A stretch of DNA of 64,000 nt, from contig NZ_BAAAUX010000024.1 of NCBI RefSeq assembly GCF_039534165.1, positions 58,720 to 122,719 of the forward strand. The letters are read 5' to 3'. Below are positions 24,561 to 33,769 of the stretch, in pieces; position 1 is the first letter of the stretch; every line of letters starts with the position of its first letter. A program made the position numbers and the translations under genes. The notes under the pieces were generated by a model. That model worked only from the letters and a program-made list of their open reading frames with translations. It made no database searches and was not told where the DNA came from. The stretch comes from Saccharopolyspora_D taberi (lineage in GTDB: Bacteria; Actinomycetota; Actinomycetes; Mycobacteriales; Pseudonocardiaceae).

Positions 24561-25313
24561 TCAGGCAGCGTCGGGAATGTCGTGGCGACGCTGGGTTTCA
24601 ACAGCACGCCGAAAGGCGTTCAAGGCGTTCTTGCCGGACCAACCGCGAGTGGCGTCCTGCCACAGCTTCTCCGCGTCGCGGTACTGGTCGCGGCCTTCCC
24701 ACCGGTCGCGAGAGAAGACCGGCACGACCTTGCAGGTGCAGCCGGGATGGAAGGTCTCGCGGTCGTTTCCCCGGTAGGTCTTGGCTTTCCGTGTCTTGTA
24801 GTTCGCGGCGCTCTCCGAGGTGTAGACGGGTCCGCGGCTGATCAACATCAAGCAGAACGCGCACGTCGGCGGCTCCGGGTCATAACGTGCCCACCCGACG
24901 AGGCGCTTATTGGTCTCAACGGCGCGGATGATCGTGCGACGACCGCCGTTCTCGGCCTCCTTGGTCGCGACCTGGGAGGCGCGGGCGATGGTCTCGCGTG
25001 GGGTGTTGCGGCTGGTCAACTGCGGTTTCAGTGGACGCATGGCGGCCTCGAACCACTCCGGGCGGTAGGCCGCCAGATCCACGTCCGGCGTGTCAGCGTC
25101 GGGAAGCTCCGCGTTCCACTGCGTGTCGAAGAACTCCCGAGCCGCCTTCGCGGACTCCCGCCGCGCATCGTCGACCAGGTCATACATCTGTCCGAGCAGG
25201 ACGTTGTACTGCTGCTCGGTGAGCGCCTGGGCGCGGAAGGGGCTAAGCAGCCGCAGGATCGCTCGCGCCAGACGGCGTACGATCCCCGCCTGTCTGCTGC
25301 TGTACTGGTTCAT
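24561..25313 (-). CDS. MuF-like minor head protein
   Basis: A 250-residue head morphogenesis protein. The C-terminal half has the Cys/His signature PTCAFCLMLISRGPVY ... FHPGCTCKVVPVF, which marks MuF/VG15-type proteins, preceded by a helical N-terminal region. It overlaps the end of the portal gene by about 70 bases in another frame. Located on the inner portal face in related phages and may be ejected with DNA. Confidence 0.8.
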   Translation of the reverse strand: MNQYSSRQAGIVRRLARAILRLLSPFRAQALTEQQYNVLLGQMYDLVDDARRESAKAAREFFDTQWNAELPDADTPDVDLAAYRPEWFEAAMRPLKPQLTSRNTPRETIARASQVATKEAENGGRRTIIRAVETNKRLVGWARYDPEPPTCAFCLMLISRGPVYTSESAANYKTRKAKTYRGNDRETFHPGCTCKVVPVFSRDRWEGRDQYRDAEKLWQDATRGWSGKNALNAFRRAVETQRRHDIPDAA

Positions 25314-26649
25314 CGTCAGCGCTACCGTCCTCGCCTCCTTCCATCGCCATGAGCTTGAGCATCGGATCGTCGGCGACCCGTTGCATGACCACGCGAATCC
25401 GTTCGGGGCTCATGCCGAGTTCTTCCAACGCGGTCTCGCGGTCGTAGAGCGGCTGGCCGCCCGAGAGCTTCTGCACCGCATCGGCCTTCTCCGCGACCGT
25501 GGGCGTGGCCGGGTCTCGCCAGATCGTTTCCAAGCGCCGGTAGGCATCGGGGTCGCCTCCGGTGATTCGCAGCCCGATCCGCATGGCCTGTTCCCACGCA
25601 CCCCCGGCCGCCCTGTTCTTGCGCTCCACGGACTTCACCAGCCGGGCTTCGCTGGAGCGGATCGCATCCGCCGAAGCGGGGTTGTCGGTGGACAGCCCGA
25701 GGTAGTGGGACGGCAGCCCGGTCAGCGCGGAGACGTGGTGGGCGTAGGCGTTGAGCACTTCGGTGAAGTTGCGCAGGTCCGCCGCGGAGAATTGGCCGAC
25801 CTTGACCTCCGTGCCGCCCTCCGGGATCGCGAGGATGTGCGCAAGGTATGCCTGCCACGTGGGCACCGGGTTGCCGTGCTCGTCGACGAATAGCTTCTCG
25901 TCCGCGCCGAGGATGTAGCGCTGCGGCGTGGCCATCAGCTCTTGCGCACCCTGGAGATTCATCAGGGAGCGGCAGGCGGCGTCGGTCAGGCCCATGATGC
26001 GCTTCATCTCGGTGCGGCCCTGCCGGTCGGAAACCCGAGCACGGTTGATCAACGCGACCACGGGCACGACGCCGAGCCCGTGTTCGTGCCGGTCGGTCTC
26101 CACCCACCGGCCATCGACCTGCTCGGCATAGATCGTCACCTCCGGCAGGTAGAGCACACAGCCCTGCACGCCCTGTGCGTGCTCGGGCTCGTAGAGCCGC
26201 AACGCCGCGGTCACCCGGCGGGTACGCGGGTCGCTGACCGCGATCATGCTCTGCGGGGATTCCACCGTGATCAGCGGAACCTCGGGGTCCTCCTCGTTGT
26301 AGCCGACGCACAGGTACGCCCGTCCGTGGATCAGCGCCTCCAGGTGCGCGAGGCTGCTCTCCTCATCGAGGTCGTTGTACTGCCACCACTCCCAAAGCTG
26401 CTCATCGCCGCGCCATTGGCCGGCCAGCCGGAAGCCCTCGACGTCCTGGCGGTGCTCGATCGAGTCGACGAACATCGCGGGCCAGTTCACGATCACCGAG
26501 AGGTTGCGCATCTCGGGCGGGATCGCCAGACCCATCGCGGCAAGCCGCTGCTCGCCCTCGTAGTAGGCCGTCTCCACCTGCGTGAACGGCTCACGGCCGG
26601 TCAGTTCGATCTGGAGCCGATCGATGGTGTCCAGCTCGGCTTGATTCAT
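25243..26649 (-). CDS. Portal protein
   Basis: A 468-residue portal of the SPP1 gp6-like type: YYEGEQRLAAMGLAIPPEM near the N-terminus, SIEHRQDVEGFRL, RAYLCVGYNEEDPEVPLIT, and the C-terminal LTGLPSHYLGLSTDNPASA with the helix SADAIRSSEARLVKSVERKN are all typical. The ATG overlaps the terminase stop (TGATG). Forms the dodecameric ring at the head vertex through which DNA is packaged. Confidence 0.93.
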   Translation of the reverse strand: MNQAELDTIDRLQIELTGREPFTQVETAYYEGEQRLAAMGLAIPPEMRNLSVIVNWPAMFVDSIEHRQDVEGFRLAGQWRGDEQLWEWWQYNDLDEESSLAHLEALIHGRAYLCVGYNEEDPEVPLITVESPQSMIAVSDPRTRRVTAALRLYEPEHAQGVQGCVLYLPEVTIYAEQVDGRWVETDRHEHGLGVVPVVALINRARVSDRQGRTEMKRIMGLTDAACRSLMNLQGAQELMATPQRYILGADEKLFVDEHGNPVPTWQAYLAHILAIPEGGTEVKVGQFSAADLRNFTEVLNAYAHHVSALTGLPSHYLGLSTDNPASADAIRSSEARLVKSVERKNRAAGGAWEQAMRIGLRITGGDPDAYRRLETIWRDPATPTVAEKADAVQKLSGGQPLYDRETALEELGMSPERIRVVMQRVADDPMLKLMAMEGGEDGSADDEPVQQQTGGDRTPSGASDPAAA

Positions 26650-28255
26650 CAGCGGTGGAACACCACCTTTCTCGCTCCCAGGCCGCGGCCCTTGACGATT
26701 TCCTGGCGCGCCATCCATGCCAGGACCGCCGTCACCGCGGCGTCGACTTTCCGCTTGCTGTCGCGGGTTTCCTTGCCGATGCCGATGTGGTCGTACTTCG
26801 TGACCCGCCGCTTGGCGTTGAGCACGTGTTGGCGCAGCAGCGGATCGCCGTCATGGCTGACGTGCTGGTTCAGCACCGCCTCAAGGAAGTTCTCGCAGCC
26901 CAGGCCGAAGTCACGGATGCGAGCGCGCATGTCGAAGGCGAACGCACTGCGCGGACTGGCCTTGAGCTTGGCGCGGCGGCCGAAGTCAGCGACCCAGGAA
27001 TCCACATAGGACTCCCAGTAGGCGATGTCGGCATACATCGCCATCACGCGGTAGCGCTCGAAGGCGGCGCGGACGTGGTTATCGACGTCCTCGCGCGGGA
27101 CCTCCCAGTCGGACTGGTGGGCCGGGTGTTCCCAGGCGGCCAGCCGGAACAGAACGCCGTCGTCGACGCGACAGGCCATCAGCACGGTGGAGTCATCCGA
27201 GCGGGAGCCGTCGAAGCCGAGGGTTACGCGGTCGCCCGGCTTCAGCTCGGCGTCGACCCGGCAGCGATCCCACTCGTGCGGGGCCATCCAGGAGTCCTCG
27301 GCCGCCACGATCTGGTTCAGATAGAACCTGCGCGAGACCGACAACGGATTGCGGATGTCATGGATCTCGGCGATGAGGCTGTCGACATCGAGCCATATGG
27401 CGTCGCCGCGGGCGGCGAGAATTCCCTGCCGCAGCGACTCCTCGTCGTGGATGTCGGTCTCTGGCGGGGCTTCGCGGGAGTCGTACAGCATCCCGGTGTC
27501 GCGGGCCTGGCCCGCCTGGATCTTCTGGTACGCCTCCCACGCCAGTTCAGCGACGCTTTCTTCCCCCGGGACGTGCCCGTTAGTGATCTGGAGGTGCCGG
27601 GACCGGGTCTTCACCGCGTTGCGAACGATGACCTTGTACATCTCGTGGCCGTCGTTGTTGGACAACCAGTGATGCGACTCGTTGAGCAGGGAAAACGACG
27701 CGCGGGCGCCTTCGAGTGCCCGCGGCGAACTGGTCACCGACTCGATCTGCCCGCCACCGGCCTTATGGATGATCTCGTGGTGGATGTCGAGGCCGTACTC
27801 ATCCACGCACGCATCCGACAGCAATGACGGGAACAGCCTCATGGTGTTCCTCGTCTGGTCTTTCGACACCGCGGCGGTGATCACCCACGGCGCCGCAACC
27901 GGCCGCCCGACCGGATCGCCCTCAGCGTTCCAGCCGTCGAAGCGGACCGGGGCGCACAGTTCGAGCGCACACAACACCGCGCCGAACGGGTCCTTGCTCT
28001 ACCCCAGCCCTTAAGGCGGCGGAGCACGCCGTTGCGGTAGACGAAGCGGCCGTGCTCGTTCACGGCGTACCACCACAAGAGAAAGCGGGCTTGTTCTCGG
28101 GTGAACTTCCAGGGTGATCCGGCGTTGTCCCCGTCCGGCTGCTTCAGGTAGTCGGCGGTCCAGGCGAGCAAACTCCAGCCAAGGGTCTTCTCAGGTAGGC
28201 CGGTCGGCCCGATCACGACCGCGTCCAGCGGTGTCGATTCCTTAAGAGCTGTCAT
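26649..28255 (-). pseudogene. terL: Large terminase subunit, frame broken at the Walker A motif
   Basis: The ATPase-nuclease that pumps DNA into the head, split into two frames. The first part (28255 to about 28002) reads MTALKESTPLDAVVIGPTGL ... GRFVYRNGVLRRLKGWG. The second (about 27996 to 26649) continues KDPFGAVLCALELCAPVRFD through DSREAPPETDIHDEESL, the nuclease-type acidic motifs (TLGFDGSRSDDST) and to the end. Between them are five extra bases (GCTCT on the plus strand, 27997-28001). Without them the expected GWGKDP P-loop of this terminase family would be restored. A TAG sits in the second frame right at the junction, so simple slippage cannot easily rescue it. Either a true inactivating mutation or an assembly error. 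Confidence 0.85.
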
Positions 28256-28296
28256 GGGCATCACCTCCCCTCGCTGGTCTCGCGGGGAGGTGGGTC

Positions 28297-28716
28297 TCAC
28301 CCGCTGAGCAGCTTCTTGTAGTCCTCGATCGCCGACACGCTGGCCTTCTCCTGGGCTTGTCCGCGCTCGATCTCGATCCGCACGCGGCGCCGAGCGCCCT
28401 CGGTGACCAGCAGGTCCGACATCGCGCTCATCAGCGCGGCGAACATCTGAGACGAGGGCTTCGACGACCGGACATAGCGGTCCATCGTGTGCGCGACGAA
28501 TCGCGCGGTCTGCCAGTCCGAAGGTTCGAAGTAGCGCGCCTGGGCGGATTCGGTCAGCGCTCGGTACCAGTCCGCGACGAGTGGGTGCGGGTCGTCGAGT
28601 CCGAGGTCCGGTGCACTGACGGCGCCGAGTTCGGTCACCGACTCGGTGGGCAGGTCCGTGCGGTTGCGGCGAATCCGCTGTTCGGATCGCTTGGGAACAG
28701 GGCCACGAGTGCCCAT
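28297..28716 (-). CDS. terS: Small terminase subunit
   Basis: A 139-residue protein starting MGTRGPVPKRSEQRIRRNRT, the standard N-terminus of actinophage small terminases, followed by a helical region (PLVADWYRALTESAQARYFE, FAALMSAMSDLLVTEGARRR). ATG after AAAGGAGGG. It binds the packaging site and hands DNA to the large subunit encoded 41 bases downstream. Confidence 0.9.
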   Translation of the reverse strand: MGTRGPVPKRSEQRIRRNRTDLPTESVTELGAVSAPDLGLDDPHPLVADWYRALTESAQARYFEPSDWQTARFVAHTMDRYVRSSKPSSQMFAALMSAMSDLLVTEGARRRVRIEIERGQAQEKASVSAIEDYKKLLSG

Positions 28717-28765
28717 GTCGTGACCCTCCTTTCTCTGATCGGTGCTGTGGCGCTGCGGCTGTCGC

Positions 28766-29899
<1,134 letters not shown>

Positions 29900-30016
29900 G
29901 AAAGTCCAATCGAATCGAAAAGGAATGGCCGTTTCGCGACCTGAAAACCCGTACAACGGCTGGAGCGCTATGCCCACCGAGCCCGAATGACCGGGGGAAG
30001 GGGCCTCCCCCCTGGG

Positions 30017-30322
30017 TCAGTGCTCGCCGGTCAACCCTGGGTGCCTCTCGGCCGGACGTAGCCGCAGCGCGGCACGACGTGCGCGCCCCTGCACACCCTC
30101 ACGAGCGGACTTGCGTGCATGGCATGGCTTGCATGCGGCTTGCAGGTTGTCTAGTTCGTGCAGGTCACCACGTTGTATGTGATCAACATCAGTCGCTACA
30201 CGCACACAATCCGGTCCGTTGATCTGGCAGGTGTAGGCGTCCCTACGCATCACCTGTGACCGCAGGTGCGACCAGGTACGCGGTAGCCGCTGCTTACGGG
30301 TGCTCCCACCCCATGCGTGCAT
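30017..30322 (-). CDS. HNH endonuclease
   Basis: A 101-residue HNH nuclease: WSHLRSQVMRRDAYTCQ, then DVDHIQRGDLHELDNLQAAC and KPCHARKS give the C...DVDH...N...CxxCH layout. HNH proteins next to terminase genes assist cos cleavage and packaging in many siphophages. The ATG has AGGGGAAATG upstream. First gene of the leftward late transcript. Confidence 0.9.
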   Translation of the reverse strand: MHAWGGSTRKQRLPRTWSHLRSQVMRRDAYTCQINGPDCVRVATDVDHIQRGDLHELDNLQAACKPCHARKSAREGVQGRARRAALRLRPAERHPGLTGEH

Positions 30323-30593
30323 GTGGACATTTCCCCTGGTCAGAGACTTTTTGCTTCTTCAGTATGTGACTGCCGCCACATTAGCTTGACCAACATAGCC
30401 TTATCCGTAGGCTTAACGCCACACCGCAAGGCACCGAATCGGAATTCCCAAGATCCTCCGGGATCTGCATGCGTTCTTTGACAACTCCATATTCGCTCAT
30501 CTCCGCCGCAAAAGCCTTGACCCGTAAAAGCGGTCACCGAGTGGCAGTGATTCGGCAAGGCGCTTTCCGGACGCATCAATCTAAGGGGATGAA
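30323..30593. promoter_or_regulatory. Divergent promoter region between late operon and small-gene array
   Basis: A 271-base AT-richer gap between the leftward HNH gene and the rightward gene at 30594. On the plus strand TTGACC (30386-30391) is followed after 16 bases by TAGGCT (30408-30413), a possible sigma-70-type promoter for the array. The leftward late promoter should also lie here but no convincing hexamers were found. A 79-codon minus-strand frame (30340-30579) is open but not believed coding. Confidence 0.45.
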
Positions 30594-30998
30594 ATGAGCG
30601 TCGAAGAGTACATCGAAGAAATGGCGAACGGCTACGCCGAATGCCTGCTGTGGCAGGCGTACTACGTCGACTACCACGATGTGGACTGCAACCGCACAGA
30701 GTGCGAGTGCGGGACCACTCCGATGGACGAAGACTTCACTACCGAAGACTTCCACGAGGACCTGTGGGACAAGATCAAAGAGGACTGCAAAGACTTCTTT
30801 GACTCCAACTGGCCAGACCTCGGAGGCATTGACCCACAGCAGGCAGGCCATGACTTCATGCTCACCCGCCAGGGACACGGAACCGGATTCTGGGATCGCG
30901 GACTCGGCGACAAGGGCGACCGACTGACCAAATCCGCAAAGGTCTACGGCGAACACAACATCGAAGCCGAAGACGGCTTCATCTACTCCGTCGACTGA
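30594..30998 (+). CDS. Acidic Cys-containing phage protein, 134 aa
   Basis: First gene of the rightward array. 134 residues, strongly acidic, with CNRTECECGTTP (residues 37-48) near the N-terminus and a GHDFMLTRQGHGTGFWDRGL stretch near the C-terminus. Good binding site (AAGGGGATGAA) before the ATG. The C-terminal motif is of a type seen in small actinophage proteins of unknown role. Followed by a hairpin at 31002-31041. Confidence 0.75.
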   Translation: MSVEEYIEEMANGYAECLLWQAYYVDYHDVDCNRTECECGTTPMDEDFTTEDFHEDLWDKIKEDCKDFFDSNWPDLGGIDPQQAGHDFMLTRQGHGTGFWDRGLGDKGDRLTKSAKVYGEHNIEAEDGFIYSVD

Positions 30999-31001
30999 AC
31001 G

Positions 31002-31041
31002 TTTCAGGTGGAGCGCATAGCGATATGCGCTCACGCCTAAA
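31002..31041 (+). repeat. Divergent intercistronic hairpin (array position 0)
   Basis: Four bases after the stop of the first array gene: inner stem GAGCGCATA / TATGCGCTC (perfect, 4-base loop) enclosed by TTTCAGG / CCTAAA (one bulge). Sequence unlike the seven later copies, but the same two-stem architecture and the same place between stop and next binding site. Confidence 0.55.
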
Positions 31042-31069
31042 GGGTTCAGACCCGAAGGAAGAGGAGCAT

Positions 31070-31522
31070 ATGAGCGAGTTCGACATCCACGATTTAGACG
31101 TCTGTGTTGTTTGCCTTCACCTGATTGCAAACGGCGAGTTCAACGATGGAACGGACGGCTACGGCGTTTGGAACAAGCGCTACCGCATGTGGGAAACCTG
31201 GCCCACCAACGGTGACTGGTCCAAAGAAGACGCCGAAGCCGTAATGCAGGAACGCGCGGGAGCGCGGCCGGACGACACGCTAGAAGTTCGTCCGTACGGC
31301 TCTGCGCTTACCTGCGAGATCGGACAGCGCGAAATCTGGGGGGACGACGTCCGCCACTTGGTGGCGGGTAGCGACTGCGACGAGCAGTGCAGCCGCCACG
31401 AAGACCCGGACGACTGCGAAAGCATGGAACTCGGTTACAGCACCAGCGATTGCGACGGGTGCGGAACCGAGATGCACGGTGATCGCTTCCGCGCTCACGC
31501 GCTTATTCCGGTCCGCCGTTGA
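31070..31522 (+). CDS. Small protein with two CxxC motifs, 150 aa
   Basis: 150 residues, acidic. CVVCLHLIANGEFNDG near the N-terminus and SDCDGCGTEMHGDRFRAHAL at the C-terminus, with further Cys/His (CDEQCSRHEDPDDC) between, suggest zinc binding. ATG at 31070 preceded by GAGGAG. Its TGA stop lies inside the left arm of hairpin copy 1. Unknown function. Confidence 0.75.
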   Translation: MSEFDIHDLDVCVVCLHLIANGEFNDGTDGYGVWNKRYRMWETWPTNGDWSKEDAEAVMQERAGARPDDTLEVRPYGSALTCEIGQREIWGDDVRHLVAGSDCDEQCSRHEDPDDCESMELGYSTSDCDGCGTEMHGDRFRAHALIPVRR

Positions 31523-31574
31523 GATACGCCGTGCGACACGGGCACTGGCCCGTGTCGTGCGGTATCCCAACGGA
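31518..31574 (+). repeat. Intercistronic hairpin copy 1
   Basis: 57 bases. Outer arms GTTGAGATAC / GTATCCCAAC, conserved internal loop GCCGTG / TGCG, inner stem CGACACGGGC / GCCCGTGTCG (10 bp perfect). Overlaps the stop codon of the gene before it and ends 12 bases before the next start. Confidence 0.9.
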
Positions 31575-31586
31575 TACGGAGGAGAA

Positions 31587-31961
31587 ATGGCACACCTGAG
31601 CCAGCAAGACACCTATTACATCCTGCTTGACTCCTTGCACCACGGCTCATCGTGGTTCGACTACAGCGAATGGCGAAACGTCACCGAGAAAGGCGACGTC
31701 ACCGGCGAGTGGTCGGTGAAGATCACCGAATCCGACAACCTCGATCGTTCGGCCACCGTTGGCCACAACGAAATCCTTGCGGCAATGGAGAAGATCGAGC
31801 GCGGCGGCACATCGCTCGCTGATCGATACGTGCGCCAGGCTCGCGACGTTCTGACCGCCGAAAGTCACGCGGACGCTGAAGACGAGCTATGCCAGCTCGA
31901 TGCCGACTCGTTCGACTGCATTGTGCAAGTCGCCGTCCTAGGCGACGTCGTCTACGGCTGA
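31587..31961 (+). CDS. Small array protein, 124 aa, unknown
   Basis: 124 residues, acidic, mixed alpha/beta: TYYILLDSLHHGSSWFDYSE, TGEWSVKITESDNLDRSAT, EILAAMEKIERGGTSLADRY. The last pattern (a helix with R-x-x-x-D) resembles small phage proteins with DNA-mimic-like acidity, but no family is recognised. Start ATG after GGAGGAGAA, 12 bases from hairpin copy 1. Confidence 0.7.
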   Translation: MAHLSQQDTYYILLDSLHHGSSWFDYSEWRNVTEKGDVTGEWSVKITESDNLDRSATVGHNEILAAMEKIERGGTSLADRYVRQARDVLTAESHADAEDELCQLDADSFDCIVQVAVLGDVVYG

Positions 31962-31969
31962 TCTGAACC

Positions 31970-32026
31970 GTTGAGATACGCCGTGCGACACGGGCCGTGG
32001 CCCGTGTCGTGCGGTATCCCAACGGA
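31970..32026 (+). repeat. Intercistronic hairpin copy 2
   Basis: 57 bases, differing from copy 1 only in the terminal loop (CGTG instead of ACTG region). Outer pair GATAC/GTATC and inner stem CGACACGGGC / GCCCGTGTCG retained. Eight bases after the previous stop, 24 before the next start. Confidence 0.9.
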
Positions 32027-32050
32027 CTCGATTGGAAAGGTGATCAAAAA

Positions 32051-32410
32051 ATGGGGTGGCTTCGTTCGGTGGTTGACTACCTGGAAACGGACACGCCGGG
32101 TCCGCTATCGGACCTCGACCGTGACGCGATCCGCTCCGTGGTCCAGGAATTGGACAGCGACGGACACCTGAACCGCTCCATGGACGGGTGGGAAGTCGCG
32201 CAGTGGATCAAGGAGAACGGGCAGGGCATTTACGAGTCCGAAGAGAACTTCGCGGCGCAATACTGCCTGGAGGTCGACGGGGAGACGGTCAAGGCACTAC
32301 CTGACTACCTCCGGCTGTCGTTCAACTGGGCGCACGTATGGGTCGCCTTGCAGTGGTTCGACGCAATGCACATCGGCGCGCGGGTGTTCGTGTACCGAAT
32401 TGACTCCTGA
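32051..32410 (+). CDS. Small array protein, 119 aa, unknown
   Basis: 119 residues. The N-terminal part LRSVVDYLETDTPGPLSDLD and DAIRSVVQELDSDGHLNRSM looks helical; the C-terminal part (LPDYLRLSFNWAHVWVALQW) is rich in Trp and aromatic residues. Start ATG at 32051 after GGAAAGGTGATC. No family recognised. Confidence 0.7.
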   Translation: MGWLRSVVDYLETDTPGPLSDLDRDAIRSVVQELDSDGHLNRSMDGWEVAQWIKENGQGIYESEENFAAQYCLEVDGETVKALPDYLRLSFNWAHVWVALQWFDAMHIGARVFVYRIDS

Positions 32411-32413
32411 GCC

Positions 32414-32470
32414 GTTGAGACACGCCGTGATGCTCAGGTCTCGGCCTGAGCGTTGCGGTGTCCCAATGGA
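32414..32470 (+). repeat. Intercistronic hairpin copy 3
   Basis: 57 bases. Outer arms GTTGAGACAC / GTGTCCCAAT: relative to copies 1-2 the T-A pair has become C-G on both arms. Inner stem GCTCAGG / CCTGAGC. The right end reads CAATGGA instead of CAACGGA. Confidence 0.88.
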
Positions 32471-32483
32471 ACAGGAGGACACG

Positions 32484-32834
32484 GTGAGCGAGGAACAGAT
32501 CGAACTGTGGTTACGAATCGGCAGGGACAACCAGTGGATCAAATACGCCGATGACCCGCCATTCACGGCTGAGAGTTTCCACCGCTGCGAAACCAAACGG
32601 GAACTGAAGGAAAAGCTAGCCCATGGCAATTGGTGTCTCGGGGCAGCCTTCTATTACAAGGATCTATGCTTTATCAACCAAGACGACGGGGGCGACGAAT
32701 GGCTCACGATTCGTTATGGAATCCCGTTCGAAAGCATCACGTGGGGATGGTGCATCGAACGCGGTAAGTTCTACCTGCTGCTTGATCGGCTCTTAGCGGC
32801 CACTCCCGAGCAATGCCGACAACTCACGTACTGA
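32484..32834 (+). CDS. Small array protein, 116 aa, unknown
   Basis: 116 residues starting at GTG (32484) with AGGAGG five bases upstream; an ATG at 32466 lies inside the hairpin arm and is less likely. Contains IELWLRIGRDNQWIKYADDP and WCLGAAFYYKDLCFINQDDG; Trp-rich alpha/beta. No family recognised. Confidence 0.7.
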   Translation: MSEEQIELWLRIGRDNQWIKYADDPPFTAESFHRCETKRELKEKLAHGNWCLGAAFYYKDLCFINQDDGGDEWLTIRYGIPFESITWGWCIERGKFYLLLDRLLAATPEQCRQLTY

Positions 32835-32840
32835 CTAGTC

Positions 32841-32897
32841 GTTGAGACACGCCGTGGCGCTCAGGTTCCGGCCTGAGCGTTGCGGTGTCCCAACGGG
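32841..32897 (+). repeat. Intercistronic hairpin copy 4
   Basis: 57 bases. Outer arms GTTGAGACAC / GTGTCCCAAC; inner stem CGCTCAGG / CCTGAGCG. Six bases after the previous stop, 21 before the next start. Confidence 0.9.
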
Positions 32898-32918
32898 GGA
32901 CGAAGAAAGGAAGCAGCA

Positions 32919-33147
32919 ATGGCCGACGAACGGTACAGCCTTGAGGACGTCAGCAAAGCCGCCAACGCAGCGTGCGACGACGTGATCGAAACGATCTCGG
33001 TTTCTGAAGACGAAGTCGACGTNNNNNNNNNNNNNNNNNNNNNNNNNNNNNNNNNNNNNNNNNNNNNNNNNGAACCTGCACGAGGTCGCGGAAAAGAACT
33101 ATGACGATCTCCGTATCGAGAACGGAGATCTCGTCTGGAACTCGTGA
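32919..33147 (+). CDS. Small array protein interrupted by an assembly gap
   Basis: Starts MADERYSLEDVSKAANAACD with AAAGGAAGCAGC upstream and, after 49 undetermined bases, ends NLHEVAEKNYDDLRIENGDL plus VWNS and TGA. The two sides are out of phase by one base at the stated gap length, so the true gap must differ from 49. Helical, acidic; function unknown. Confidence 0.6.
33023..33071. other. Assembly gap (N)
   Basis: 49 undetermined bases inside the array gene at 32919. The repeats flanking this gene probably confused the assembler; another gene-hairpin unit could have been collapsed here. Confidence 1.
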
Positions 33148-33162
33148 GAACTGACCTCGTCC

Positions 33163-33221
33163 CTTGAGACACGCCGTGGCGCTCAGGCCCTCCGGTCTGA
33201 GCGTTGTGGTGTCCCAACGGA
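33163..33221 (+). repeat. Intercistronic hairpin copy 5
   Basis: 59 bases. Left arm CTTGAGACAC (first base C, not G), right arm GTGTCCCAAC; inner stem CGCTCAGGC / GTCTGAGCG with one G-U. Fifteen bases after the previous stop; here a 111-base untranslated stretch separates it from the next start. Confidence 0.88.
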
Positions 33222-33332
33222 CACCGGAGGGACCGCGCCGCAATCTTGTGCGGCGCAACGGACTTGTACGCGCGGGCCGCCCTGCCTCGCCAAAGACCAG
33301 GACGGCCCGCTGACCATCGGAGATAGGTTCCA
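33222..33332 (+). other. Two extra hairpins between copy 5 and the next gene
   Basis: Contains GCGCCGC-N8-GCGGCGC (33235-33256) and GCGGGCCG ... CGGCCCGC (33272-33310, 8 bp plus CCTG/CAGG inside). A 21-codon GTG-started frame (33248-33313) lies between, of doubtful reality. May be the remnant of a lost gene or a longer 5' leader for the gene at 33333. Confidence 0.45.
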
Positions 33333-33692
33333 ATGGCTGACACGCAGCTTACCGACCCACCAGAGCAGACCGACCTCTTCCCGCACCTTCAGCCGGAGCA
33401 GCCTGAGCTGCCTCCTTGGGCGCGGCACGGGCGCGTTTCGCTCGTAGGGCACATCCTCACCCTGCCGGACTTGTCCCAGGCTCCGGCGGACAGTCCGCAC
33501 GCCACGTGGCTTCGGATCGACTGCCTCGAATGCGGACAGTACTCGGAATGGGTCTACGCGGCGGAGGACGGGAACGCTTGGGACTTGCGCCACGCGGCGC
33601 ACACGGGGCACCGGCACTTCTTTTCCTTCTCAATGTCGCGTATCCGGTTCGAGGTCTCAGAGGCGGACACCCGCACGGCGGCCTTTCTCTGA
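33333..33692 (+). CDS. Small zinc-finger-like array protein, 119 aa
   Basis: 119 residues. A Pro/Glu-rich head (DPPEQTDLFPHLQPEQPELP) is followed by RIDCLECGQYSEWVYAAEDG and WDLRHAAHTGHRHFF, a CxxC ... HxxH-like arrangement that resembles small Streptomyces proteins with an RHA-TGHxxF ending (DUF7848-like, from memory). ATG after GGAGATAGGTTCCA. Possibly zinc-bound; role unknown. Confidence 0.72.
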   Translation: MADTQLTDPPEQTDLFPHLQPEQPELPPWARHGRVSLVGHILTLPDLSQAPADSPHATWLRIDCLECGQYSEWVYAAEDGNAWDLRHAAHTGHRHFFSFSMSRIRFEVSEADTRTAAFL

Positions 33693-33697
33693 CGTCC

Positions 33698-33756
33698 GTT
33701 GAGACACGCCGTGGCGCTCAGGCTTTCCCGTCTGAGCGTTGCGGTGTCCCAACGGA
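33698..33756 (+). repeat. Intercistronic hairpin copy 6
   Basis: 59 bases. Outer arms GTTGAGACAC / GTGTCCCAAC; inner stem CGCTCAGGC / GTCTGAGCG, loop TTTCCC. Five bases after the previous stop, 13 before the next start. Confidence 0.9.
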
Positions 33757-33769
33757 AAGGACGAAGGAA

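Noticed and set aside
30340..30579. 79-codon minus-strand frame in the divergent promoter region
   Set aside because: Composition unlike neighbouring proteins, no binding site, and it would fill the only space for the two divergent promoters.
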